A DNA stretch of 64,000 bases, from the NCBI GenBank assembly GCA_040285825.1, contig JAUPSS010000010.1:930001-994000 (forward strand). The letters are read 5' to 3'. The position numbers and the translations under genes are program-made. This stretch comes from Eukaryota sp. TZLM1-RC. Lineage: Eukaryota > Metamonada: BaSk clade. Below are positions 21,001 to 31,024 of the stretch, piece by piece (position 1 is the stretch's first letter; every line of letters starts with the position of its first letter). The notes below the pieces were generated by a model. It saw only the letters and a list, made by a program, of their open reading frames with translations, had not been told where the DNA came from and searched no databases.

Positions 21001-23342
21001 ATGGTTAACCAGCAAGTTAAAGACCAACGTTCTCCTTGTTATGATACGATTCCTCCCCTGAAGCATCATCGGCAAGATTGTAGTTCTCCGCCCTCTAATT
21101 ACTACACCGATTCACCTGTTTGCGATGAGTCAAATTTGTGCTCTCGCGGTATCCCTTCTCTTCAACCGTCTTCCGTTTCTTCACATATTCCCTCTTCAAC
21201 CACGATGGACACATCTTCCAGCACAGAATTTTCTTTACGATTTCCTCTCCACAACTCTATCAATCCCCATTCGTTGTCACACTTGATCTCTCATGCTTCC
21301 TCAAACACCATTCGTCATGAGTCTTCCACAGGAAGTCGTTTTGGGGATATCCCGACCAGCCCAATTCCCGACCGATTGAAAAGAATAGTTGGGGTTAAGC
21401 TCATTTCTGTTGGTAAAGACCACACCCTTCTTTTAGTTGGGGATGTAATGTTTTTGGCCAAGTTCTTTATGGCGAACCTCAATCAGTCGAATTTTCAATC
21501 AAACTACCCCTACACGGTATTATAATCATTTCAGCTGGTCATTATTACTCCCTTGCACTCTCTTCTGATGGAAATCTATATGGTTGGGGTCGCAATGGAG
21601 TTAATCAAATAAATATGTCAGAAGAGCCTTTGCTTCCAATTTCGCTTGTCAACATTCCCTTTAACATTAAAACAGTTCATGGTGGTCACCGTTGTTCATT
21701 TGCTTTGACTGAAGAAGGTCAAGTTTTTAAATGGGGAGATGGTAAACCATTTAAAATAATTGAAGATTTAAATAATATTGTTTTCCTTTGTTTTCATGAT
21801 GGTTGTTTCATACCATTTGATGAAAAAGGTGATGTCTTTTGGTTATATTCACTCGTTAAGGATTCTTTGAATTATGAGTTAAAACGTGAAGAAGAGCAAC
21901 ATTACGCGAACACAACCAAAATCGGAGTCACCAAACACTTTCTTCCCAATCAACCATGCCGATGTTCATTTCTGTTTGATGGTAACATTGTTTATGTTTT
22001 GGATATTGATGGCAATGTTTGGAAGTATGATGATTTTCTGAATACGAAACCAGTCAAAGTTCAAGGTTTAGATAGTGTTGCTTTCTTAACTGGTAATTAT
22101 GGTATCTTTGCTGCCATTGATAATAATGGTAAGGTCTTTGTGTGGGGTAAGCTGAGCAAATTAAGTGATGTTTATGAAGATCATCATGAGCCTAGATTGG
22201 TTGAAACTTTTATCAGTGTGGAGGATGTTTCAATTGGCGACACATTCCTTTTTGCCTACAACAAAACCACTGTTTGGGCTTGGGGAAGGAACGATAGAGG
22301 TCAATTAGGCACAGGTGATTTGATTGATCGACCACAACCTGTCAAAGTATTTGGTTCTGAAATACTTGGTAGTATCAATCATCCTAATCAACCTTTGGAT
22401 AGAATGTTTAGTGGTCTAATCAAATTAATTTACTTTGAATATTTACAATATTTGAAAAACTTGTTTGGTAACCATCCTTATACAAAAGCCAGATACTGTA
22501 CCAAATGCTCAATTAGCAAGAAAGTGGCTAAATTTTCTAAAGAAGTCATTAATGGTTTTGAGTTTTTAGAAGATCCTCAAGATTTAGATTTAAATGATTA
22601 TATTTGTGATTTACAATTACAATTATCTACTGTTCATAATGGTCCCAAAGTAATTAATACTAGAATTATAAAACTTGATGTCAACCATAATGATGCTCAT
22701 TATGATCCACAATTATTGTCATTTTTCCCAAATGTTGAGGTTGTCGTGCTTGGTGGATGGTCTTCATTTGGTAGAAGCTCTATAAATTTGGCAAACTTAT
22801 CAAAACTAAAATGTCTAGAGCTGAACTATCCTTTCAATATCGAACAATTACCCACTTCACTAGTGCAGTTAGTGCTTAACCATGATGAAATTAAGGTCAC
22901 TGATTTAAGTTATCTCACATTAATAAGAGAGCTTGCTGTGCTTTCTTTAGATGAGGACTATGATCAAGTCAATATCCTGAAAGGCTACACACATTTACCC
23001 CAATCCATTGTTAGATTGGAAATGGAATTAGAACTCGGAGACACTGTCAGTATTGAAGTACAATTACCCAACTTGAATGAATTGATAATTCATAAAGCAA
23101 TTCCTGCCAATGTCACTGAACAAAACTTTCCTGCTTTGAAATTCATTCAATTGATTGAACCTGATGAAGACAGTCTGTCAGATTCTCCTCTTTCTCCAAC
23201 AAATCTTATTAATCAAGGTTTTATTAATTCTGTTGAGCTTATCAAGAATGAATATTTAGTTGAATTATCTTGTTTTCCATGGTGGATTCAGTATTCAGCT
23301 GAAAGGTATTTGATTGAAATTTTCCGTGACTATGTAGATTGA
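21001..23342 (+). CDS. RCC1-like repeat / LRR protein with one internal frameshift
   Basis: Two frames make one gene. 21001-21446 encodes a Ser-rich leader (~135 residues) then VKLISVGKDHTLLL, the start of the first RCC1-like blade. The blade continues in the other frame from 21447 (NVFGQVLYGEP) to a stop at 23342. A single base is missing at about 21445-21447; the paralogue at 31025-33220 is continuous there. Later blades contain GHYYSLALSSDGNLYGWG, CSFALTEEGQVFKWG, GKVFVWGKLSKL and VWAWGRNDRGQLGTGD. A helical linker with LQYLKNLFG follows, then LRR/FNIP-like repeats (LPTSLVQLVL). RCC1-like propellers are protein interaction or GEF domains; the partner is unknown. Either a recent pseudogene or a sequencing indel. 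An ATG at 21615 would give a 575-residue product lacking the first blade. Confidence 0.75.
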
Positions 23343-23612
23343 AATATAACAAGCTTTTAAACCTAATTCACACAAAGAGTTATCATTTGCCTGCGACGTT
23401 TCGAAGGTGGCCCTTCCACAATAGGTACAGGAGCACCAACACTTCATTCGTACGAGGCCATGAGGATGCATTGTACCCGATTTGATTGAAAGTTCAAAAT
23501 AAAATGATTGTTGTATACACTGTTGGCATACATCTTGATTCAGGATGCTTGAAACTACTTGACCAGTTGGATTTCTTCTTCTGTCCATTTCCCTATACAC
23601 ATCAATCTTCAT
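23295..23612 (-). CDS. hypothetical Cys-rich small protein (low confidence)
   Basis: A minus-strand frame from the ATG at 23612 gives about 105 residues with VCQQC and, 26 residues on, CWCSCTYC, a pattern that could bind zinc. It overlaps the 3' end of the RCC1-like gene by about 48 bp tail to tail. I do not recognise a family, and a neighbouring frame also ends in a plausible basic tail (PSKRRRQ), so splicing or chance is possible. Confidence 0.25.
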   Translation of the reverse strand: MKIDVYREMDRRRNPTGQVVSSILNQDVCQQCIQQSFYFELSIKSGTMHPHGLVRMKCWCSCTYCGRATFETSQANDNSLCELGLKACYISIYIVTENFNQIPFS

Positions 23613-23662
23613 CACACATTTTTTTAGAAGATTAAGAACACAAAACACAAGAACTACATGAC

Positions 23663-24379
23663 GAATAATGGAAGATCACATTTTTTTTCAAGTTTACCTG
23701 ACTGATCTCATCATTATTCCATTACACCTGAAGTTTGTTCAACTGGAACGAGTACCAGCGGCTGTGGTCCCACTATTTGACAGTGAGTGTTTTCAGGTCA
23801 TGTCAATGTCTCACAAATTGCGGGAAGAGTATATCTTTAATTTCATCGGTTGTACGTCTTGAATAAAATGAATGAGAAAATAAGCATTGGATTTAGACAG
23901 TTTGTTCTAGTTTTGATGTTCGTGGATCCTGTCAGCAACGATGTTTGTGTTGTAGAGATGGGTTGTTAGTAATCATATTGTGAATTTCGTCCAAGGTGCT
24001 AAATATTCTCAGGTTGCATACTCACCACTAATCTTTCATGTGGGCAAATCACAATAGCAATAAATACTTTTAATGTATCATTTATGGTTAAGTCTTAATC
24101 ATGTCAGGTTTTCAATATAAAAAACCTGAAAAACCAATCATTTTTTGATTTAAATCAAAGGTGGATACTTGAAGACCATTAGCAAAACAATATTCATTTT
24201 CTTTTAGCTGTTTATGTTTGGTGGGTTTATAACACTTACGGGATTTTGTTTTTACCATTGAGATTATATTTTGAGTTGATCATGAATGTCTTGGGCTACA
24301 TTATCAGCCAATAAAATAATCTTTACGAAATCAAAAAGACTATTTTTATTCAACAACAAATATGAAAACATAAAATACA
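23663..24379. other. about 700 bp, nothing recognised
   Basis: Short frames only. No repeats or RNA genes seen. Confidence 0.35.
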
Positions 24380-25555
24380 CAATTGAAACTCCACATCTTC
24401 AAAACCTGCCTCCCCTACATCAAAACAATTAATTGCCAAAGATTCCGAAAATTTCCCCAAGGAAGAAAGTCGGTCAGAATCAAGTTTCACCATTCCCTCA
24501 AAGATGGAAAATACAATCCTGTTTTGCTAGTAAACACGATTGAAAATTCCATCAGTTCTTTGCTTTACAACATCAACAAAATTCAAAAGGAAAGCCATTG
24601 CAGCCTTACCTAATGATCCAAGCAAAGAAAAACCAAAGGGACATAAATTATATTGACCATGAGAATTTTCATTGGCTGCGGAAATGGGTTTCGCATATTC
24701 AGCAATTTTATAGTTTTTGGTTCGCCAGAAGAGGATTATTTACATCTGAGTTAATGAGATGCTCGTTAGATGAGTTAGAAGGGTCAACAAACATGGCGTC
24801 TAAAATAGTAAAACTACCATTTAAACCGAGAACAAGTAGATCACCCCTTGTCAGACCCATAGAAGCTCTGCTGTAACGCGGAATATCAATATCGGGATCA
24901 TCAAGAATTATATTTGATAACAGCGGCTCTAGAAAGGAATCTATTCGATATGATTTGCACATTACATAAATTTGGTCCCTGACGTTATTATGCACTTTGC
25001 TTCTAAATGTAATGAAATGTTTACAGTTCAAAAGATGAGTAAACAAAATATTTTTTCCACATTTACAAGTTAAATGATTGGGCAAATTGTTTGGCCACAG
25101 AAAACAACGAAAACGCATGTTTGAAAGCCATTCTTTGTTTTTTAATAAAAGTCCATAAACAGAGGGAATTTGAGTTACTAAAGCAGCAGCAGACCCATCA
25201 CGAATATCCTTTAAAAAATTGCCGAAAGCGGGGTTTTCAGTTTTGGCCAAGCCAAGTCTTATTTCATAATCCAAGCATTCAAATAATTTGACCATATGGT
25301 GCTGAAGCTGTTTCATGCAAAAACGTAAATTTGGAAGTGATCGGGTGTGAACTTCTTGATTATTTTGAGGAATACACTGAATCCAGATATCAATAGGGAA
25401 ATTATCTAATTCAATTTGTAGTTGATCCAAAAACTTGATTCACCATGGATCAGATGAACATCATAAGGAAACCTTTGGAAAAATTCAAAAATAAAATTTT
25501 TTTTACCTCCTCAAAAAGCTGCTTTAAATTAAGAAGTATCAACATTTTGCTGGTA
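24380..25555 (-). mobile_element. family C retroelement C2, decayed
   Basis: The minus strand encodes the region after the RT: remnants of AAF-GG-KNF and RFPYDV (25440-25555), then an open frame 25430-24708 with LPNLRFCMKQL, the knuckle CKCGKNILFTHLLNC and an RLE start RGDLLVLGLNGSFTILD. A frameshift follows near 24710 and the last segment (to about 24380) has QNRIVFSIFEGM preceded by an in-frame TAG where C1 has Trp. It aligns end to end with C1 at about half identity or better by eye. Confidence 0.75.
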
Positions 25556-26168
25556 TTCTTCCAATAAAAAAGGTTGGTTTTAATTGAAGGTGATTTGGAC
25601 ATCATTGAGCAACAAACGATTCTTCAATAAACTGTTTTGTTTTTGACATGAAAAATCAACAGAACCTGCCATGAATTGTTTGAATTCAATATTGACGAGC
25701 TTGAAACATGACCTTCAACACGAGACTATTGAAGCTAGATGGAAGAACATATGCAGCAAATTTTATCAATATGGCCATACTGCTTGAACTTCTCACATGT
25801 GTACACAATGTAGTTTTTGAGACGTGAGTGTTGATTTTTGGTAATTTTGGGGTTAAACATTCTCTATGAATATTTCACTTGTTATGCATTCTCTTGTGAA
25901 ATTCACTCTTGTTTTCAACTTTCACAATGTTTACTCACAGGCTATGAGAGACATGTAGTATCATTTGACAAAGACAATCATGGTTTTCATCAATTGGCTA
26001 CCTCACCCAAATACACCTACTGCTTTTACAGAACAAATCCTTCTTATTTGATTTATCTAAGTGAATCTATTAAATGCTACTAAGGTGCTTGTAGATCGGT
26101 CTCATTATTTTTAAAAAAATCAAAAATCAAATAACACTCAAAATAAAATTTCAGTGTTTCTAAAGTTT
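25556..26168. other. about 600 bp, nothing recognised
   Basis: No convincing gene on either strand. Confidence 0.35.
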
Positions 26169-26426
26169 TTATTTCTGTATGCTGAGTTTTCGAGTTAATC
26201 TCCTCAACAGAGCTTCTGAGCAAGTGTATCTTTCCGGCCACAATTCCGCTTTCTTCTTAATTTGAATAGTTCTTGAAGCAGAATTATCTCTGTCATATGC
26301 TATTTGACACTCAGTACAAACTTGCATTTTCCATGAGCCTGCTTGAATAATCTCGGCCATGCAACAACTTGACAGTTTGCTTGTATTCAATTTAAACATT
26401 CTAAAAATTTCTATAATAGAAATCAT
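26169..26426 (-). pseudogene. C-terminal fragment of a Fanzor/TnpB-like RuvC nuclease
   Basis: The minus frame ends in VCTECQIAYDRDNSASRTI followed by a basic region and LWPERY. In TnpB and Fanzor proteins the last RuvC acidic residue sits in a (D/N)RDxNA(S/A)xNI motif just after the second CxxC of a zinc ribbon, then a short basic tail often with RPE. The spacing here fits, with one residue apparently lost between Asp and Ala. The rest of the nuclease is not visible in this frame; the ORF start at 26426 is arbitrary. Family-level identification by eye only. Confidence 0.55.
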
Positions 26427-26839
26427 TATAAACTTGATAATGCCTGGATTGGATTGGAAGGACCCTTTATTTTATTGAATGTAATGTTTGTCAACTGTTA
26501 AAATATTATTTGTAGAATGAACAGTAAAATTGGAACTTGTATCAAACCTTCTGAAGGTAGAGTTCCAAAAAGAAACACCAGTATTTTCTGGAGAATCTTC
26601 TCTAACAGCTACTTTTTGCAAATCTCCATTTATTCCAATTTTAAAAGATTCTGTAGCTTTTTTAATTATAAGGAAATAACTATAACATTCCCCAAACAAG
26701 AACCTCACTAATTCTGAAATTCATAATCCTCTTTCAAATGTTGAAAATCTCCATTTGTATTATGTCTATTTGGTTCACTTGCTTCCATTGTTCTACATTA
26801 TTTTGGCAGATTTTGAAATATTCGTAAAGAGCAAAACTA
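26427..26839. other. about 400 bp, nothing secure
   Basis: A minus frame at 26472-26708 could be further decayed sequence upstream of the nuclease fragment, but I see no diagnostic motif. Confidence 0.3.
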
Positions 26840-27020
26840 AATGAAAGTTCAAAGATTGTTTTAGCAAAATAGAATTGTGTTTTCTATTTTTAAGGGGATG
26901 TTGAAGATGGTTTCCGATGCCAAGCGTTCTCTTGGATCACACTATGAGTGAGCTGCATCTAATTGTTTTGGGAGAAATGGATTATTGAGATAATGATTTG
27001 AAGGTTTTTGAATAAATAAA
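26840..27020 (+). mobile_element. 3' fragment of a family C retroelement (C4)
   Basis: The plus strand encodes QNRIVFSIFKGMLKMVSD followed by a decayed tail and AATAAATAAA, matching the last ~60 codons of C1. As in C2, a TAG replaces the Trp before QNRIVF. Confidence 0.7.
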
Positions 27021-27430
27021 GCAATTCAAAAAAATGTTATTAGTCCATTTCATTTATTTGTGATTAGAATGTTGAAATTATAAATTTTACATGTCATGAT
27101 ATTGGTTTTGTTGTAAATGATTAGTTTTTTTGAATCATTTTGCAACTTCTCTTTTTTGAAATTCCTCTATATTATTTACCGCACTTCAATAAAAGTTACC
27201 TTTTCTCAGTAATGTCTAGTTAATTTCTCAACGCAAAAAAACGGTTCGTGATATACAGATTTTGGTTCATTGAGTCACCATCACTTGACAAAGCAAAATA
27301 ATCTGCAAGGAAAATCCGTTGAATACACAAGACATCTTTATTTGAATTTCCATCAAAAACGAAATTTATCACTATACTATACAAAAGAAAAAGCTAAATA
27401 AATAAATGAATATAATTCTTTAAATAAAAT
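27021..27430. other. intergenic, nothing recognised
   Basis: AT-rich sequence between C4 and the 3' end of the next minus-strand gene. Confidence 0.35.
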
Positions 27431-28735
27431 TCACCTTGTCTTATTTTCTAAATCCCTTAGCGTTACTAATTGACCATCAATTAATTTGGTATCATTGAGA
27501 ACGTTTTTTCCTGGTTGATTTAGCCATTCATCATGTAGATCCTTAAGCTCTTCCACAGTTACATTCGATTTTGGTAGCTCAAAATCAATTTGATTGATAG
27601 AATCTGATGGAATTTCTGATTGAGCACATTCATGCTGACGCTCTAATTCTTCAAAATCTATCAAAATAATTGGCTTGAATAATATTTTCTTCATTAAATC
27701 GTTCAAATACAAAGGAAAACAATAAAAATGGTTACTTAATCTACTTTGAATAGCTAAATTAGAATAATCCTTTGACAATAAAGCCGGGTTATTTAGAAAA
27801 TTTAAAACAGATTCCAATATTGAATTGAATTTAAAATCAAAATCTATTAATTTTGATAACTTTGACAAACAATGAGAGAACTTTTCACTCGACAAGGACT
27901 TAAACAAGTCTAAATTTTCATAAGTAGAGCTCACCAAAAGCTCAATTTCTTCATCTTTTTGAGCAACAATAGAATTGAATTCTCTGAATTGACGTAAACT
28001 ATTTTGAACAAAAAACTTATTACCATCAAGTATTTCCTTTTCTTTATTTAATTCAAGAGTCAAATCTTCGATTTTACCAACAATCAACTCTTTACAAAGT
28101 TTAAAAATAGAATTAATACTTGAATTCTTATTTACCTCTATAGAATTAATCTTTTTGGACACCAATTCCCAATACTTTTCAGTTTCGTGTCTCAAACGTA
28201 AAGTCTTAACCGATTCTTTTAAAAAAGTTTCCCTACTATCGATTTCTTGGTGTTCTTCAATATAAGGAATGGGTAATTCTGCTTGTTCTGTGTATGTCTG
28301 AATTCTTTGAGCCAGGTAGTCCTGTTCCTCTGAAAGGTTGTACAGTGAAGAAGTCATGGCGGATGAGAGGTGAGAGGAAGTGGAGTTAGATTGGGATAGA
28401 AGGCTTTGAAGTTGAACAGTGTGTTTGGTTTTGAGGGTGGTGAGGTGCTTGGAAAATGCTCTATGTACAGTGAGTTGGAAGGCTTTTGTGGATGAAGAGG
28501 AAGGTTTGAGTGATGAAAGCATGGATGATATATCAGATCGTATACTGTCAGAAGAATGTGTGGGAGTGGGTTGAGTGGCTGCTTTCTTTTGAGGTTTGAA
28601 GAGGTTGTTGAGCTGAAGATTTTGGATAACAACATTGTACCGATCTGGTGTGACACAAGAGCGTTGAAGAAAATCACCTATGTCAGAGCAAGAGCTTCTG
28701 GAGAGCCGTTGTAGTACATGTGGAGAGAAACACAT
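27431..28735 (-). CDS. coiled-coil protein of unknown function
   Basis: A 434-residue uninterrupted frame starting MCFSPHVLQRLSRSS. Residues about 45-85 are Ser/Thr-rich. About 130-300 are strongly helical and charged with heptad-like spacing (for example the stretches around EEQDYLAQRIQTYTEQ and IEDLTLELNKEKEILDG), so a coiled coil is likely. The C-terminal ~130 residues are mixed and end in LRDLENKTR. No enzyme motif or signal peptide is visible. It could be a cytoskeletal or centrosomal component (HAUS-like proteins have this look), but nothing specific supports that. Its 5' end faces the 3' end of the cyclin-like gene with 189 bp between them, both on the minus strand. Confidence 0.75.
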   Translation of the reverse strand: MCFSPHVLQRLSRSSCSDIGDFLQRSCVTPDRYNVVIQNLQLNNLFKPQKKAATQPTPTHSSDSIRSDISSMLSSLKPSSSSTKAFQLTVHRAFSKHLTTLKTKHTVQLQSLLSQSNSTSSHLSSAMTSSLYNLSEEQDYLAQRIQTYTEQAELPIPYIEEHQEIDSRETFLKESVKTLRLRHETEKYWELVSKKINSIEVNKNSSINSIFKLCKELIVGKIEDLTLELNKEKEILDGNKFFVQNSLRQFREFNSIVAQKDEEIELLVSSTYENLDLFKSLSSEKFSHCLSKLSKLIDFDFKFNSILESVLNFLNNPALLSKDYSNLAIQSRLSNHFYCFPLYLNDLMKKILFKPIILIDFEELERQHECAQSEIPSDSINQIDFELPKSNVTVEELKDLHDEWLNQPGKNVLNDTKLIDGQLVTLRDLENKTR

Positions 28736-28924
28736 TATGTGTCTTTAGAGGAGTGGATTTTACTAGCTATTATTCTCCTTTAAGTTGACATTCTCTCAGT
28801 CATTCGGAGATGTGTCTCATTCTGGAGATATAGTGTTGACCTTCATACTGCCGTATCAGTATTCATTGTTGCTGAACTCGGAATCAACGTCGGTTACATG
28901 TTTTATCTCAACAATATTAATTTA

Positions 28925-29747
28925 CTAAGAATCAGAACCTAGTCTGAGAAACATCTGCGCAAGAGTAGTGCTTTGTTTAAAATTTATATCTCTCCAATTG
29001 GAATCTAGGTTGCTTAACCATGATTCTACATTGACATTACGGACTTTATTCAACTCTAGAGCGGCAATTATGGAGGCCAATACGATTTGCTCTACTGGAT
29101 ACCCTGATAGTAACCCTCCTTCAAGGTCACTGTTCTCACTCAGAGCAATAACAAGCAGTAGAATGGCGACACTTTGGAGTCTGCCGTGAACTTGTTCGGT
29201 AAAAGAGTTTGCTTTCCCCAAGGAACATGTCATAATTTCCAGAAGGGGATAGATTTCCAGTACACTTGTTTCGAATGATAATACTGACATGATTTCCAGC
29301 TCAGAGTCCATGACATCCCTTGGGGTTAAAGCAGCGTGTGATTTTGGCTTGAACTCATTTATCACATGTAGACATTCACTTACACCAACACAAGCTGTTT
29401 CATGCAACTTTGTTGCTATCTTTGAGTCAGTTTTTCTTTTATAATCATACTTGGAGACAGTTCATTGATTTCAACAACATTGGGATCTTTACTGAGGTCT
29501 GATTTTTTGTGCGTGCCTTCAAATACTTTTCCAGCAATAAAACTGCATGAAAACGTACCACAGCAGATAGGCCATACTCCTCTGATTTCCAAAAGATGAA
29601 ATCTATAACTTCAGGAGTGACCAAGGTGTTATTGAGTAGTACTGTTTGAGTGAGATCCACAGACGAGAGGTACCGTGGAATGCTGACACCATGTACCTCC
29701 ATGATTTGAGTCAGTGCCAGTTTTGAAGATAATTCCAAGGTGTTCAA
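28925..29747 (-). pseudogene. cyclin-like protein gene, interrupted (intron or frameshifts)
   Basis: Two minus frames belong together. The upstream piece (29747-29445) has YGLSAVVRFHAVLLLEKYLKA and the downstream piece (to 28925) has IATKLHETACVGVSE and a region with VMDSELEIMSVLSFET, the order expected in a cyclin box (first helices, then the ALxLAxKxxE-type helix and LExxxLxxLxF). They can be joined by removing a 73-nt GT-AG gap (phase 0, GTAAAG donor, CAAAG acceptor at about 29422). An alternative is two small indels, since the gap itself reads as plausible protein. No ATG begins the upstream piece; an ATG at 29900 would require another junction. Partner kinase unknown. It may be a functional spliced gene rather than a pseudogene. 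Confidence 0.5.
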
Positions 29748-30016
29748 ATGTGCAGGGAAAAATTTTGTTTAGCCAATTGAATCAGAATTAATTTACTGAT
29801 CCGTACAATTCACCACATTTTTAACAAACACAAAGAGTAGAGAGTTCACAATGGGTACTGAGGTGTTTTCAATGCTGTAGTTGCGTTTAAGAGTAAACAT
29901 CTCCTGTTCATTTTTGAGCGTTGCAAAGTGAACACGAATATCTCTTAATTCTTGCATATGATTATATGAAGCGAATTTAATATACAGTAGTGTTTATTGA
30001 AACACGAGTGGAAGTT

Positions 30017-30026
30017 TTTAATGATC
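30017..30026. repeat. TSD of element C1 (TTTAATGATC)
   Basis: The 10-bp TTTAATGATC is repeated exactly at 30980-30989; the two copies bracket element C1. Confidence 0.8.
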
Positions 30027-30979
30027 TTTTTTTATTTAATTTTAATTTAAAACCCATAAATCAACATCTAAAAAATCCATCTCTCCCAGAACAAAAACAC
30101 TAGATGCAACTCTCTCATAGTGAGATGCAAGAGAAGGCAAAACATCAGAAACCATCTTCAACATCCCCTTAAAAATAGAAAACACAATTCTATTTTGCCA
30201 AAACAATCTGTTGAAATTTCTGCCAGTTCTTCTCTTTACAATAGTTTCAAAATCATCCAAAAAACGTAAAGCAGTTGGTGCAAGTGAACCAAAAAGGGAA
30301 AATACAAATGGATACAAATTGTATTTTGCATGCTGTAGACTGGCCAATTTGGACAAAGGTTCATTGTATTTTTTGAATTTAAAATTTTCAGCATTTGAAA
30401 GGCGATTATGAATTTCAGAATTACCAAGCCTTTCATTTGAGGCATTACAAGGATCAACAGACATTACATCCAATAAAATGAAACTTCCATCTAATCCAGG
30501 TAATATAACATCACCTCTATTATTCTTATGAAAATCATCTTCAGCATCAAACAGATTTGACAACAGAGGTTCCAAGAAGGATTCAATTCTATGAGATTTA
30601 CACATACAATATAACTGGTCTCTTACAGCATCGTGAACCTTGCTTCTAAAAGTAATAAAATGTTTACAATTTAACAAATGAGTAGTTGTAATTTCTCGAG
30701 AACATTTACAAATTAAATTATGAGGTAAATTATCAGGCCAGATAAAGGAACGAAATCTCATATTCAGAGTCCAAGCAGAATCGGTTAAGAGAGTACCATA
30801 AACTTGTGGAATTGTTGTTACTAAGGCAGAAGAAGTACTGTCACACATATCTTGTAAAAGATTTGCAAAAGCGGGATTTTTTCTTGGCCAAGCCAAGTCT
30901 AACATCAAAATCCAAGCTTTCAAAAATCTTTGACAATTTTTGTTGAAGCTTTTTACAGCAAAACTGTAAATTAAAAAAA
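30027..30979 (-). mobile_element. family C retroelement C1, 5'-truncated
   Basis: A 953-bp minus-strand insertion with perfect 10-bp TSDs, ending 45 bp before the ATG of the RCC1-like gene at 31025. It holds the C-terminal half of a family C element, described in the next entry. Confidence 0.85.
30042..30960 (-). pseudogene. knuckle and RLE domain of a family C polyprotein
   Basis: After a frameshift near 30900, the frame 30890-30042 is open for about 280 codons. It contains AFANLLQDM, NMRFRSFIW, the knuckle CKCSREITTTHLLNC, VRDQLYCMCKSH, then RLE residues RGDVILPGLDGSFILLD and a downstream KFKKY. This Gly-Asp/Asp/Lys arrangement is the same as in families A and B and in R2-type elements. 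It is truncated before the RT domain, so it cannot move by itself. Confidence 0.8.
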
Positions 30980-30989
30980 TTTAATGATC
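30980..30989. repeat. TSD of element C1 (TTTAATGATC), second copy
   Basis: Exact match of 30017-30026. Confidence 0.8.
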
Positions 30990-31024
30990 AGTTTTGATTT
31001 CTAGGACCAATTAAATTTAGAAAG

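Noticed and set aside
21001-21620. Programmed ribosomal frameshift in the RCC1-like gene
   Set aside because: There is no slippery heptamer at the shift and the paralogue needs none; a deletion or sequencing error is simpler.
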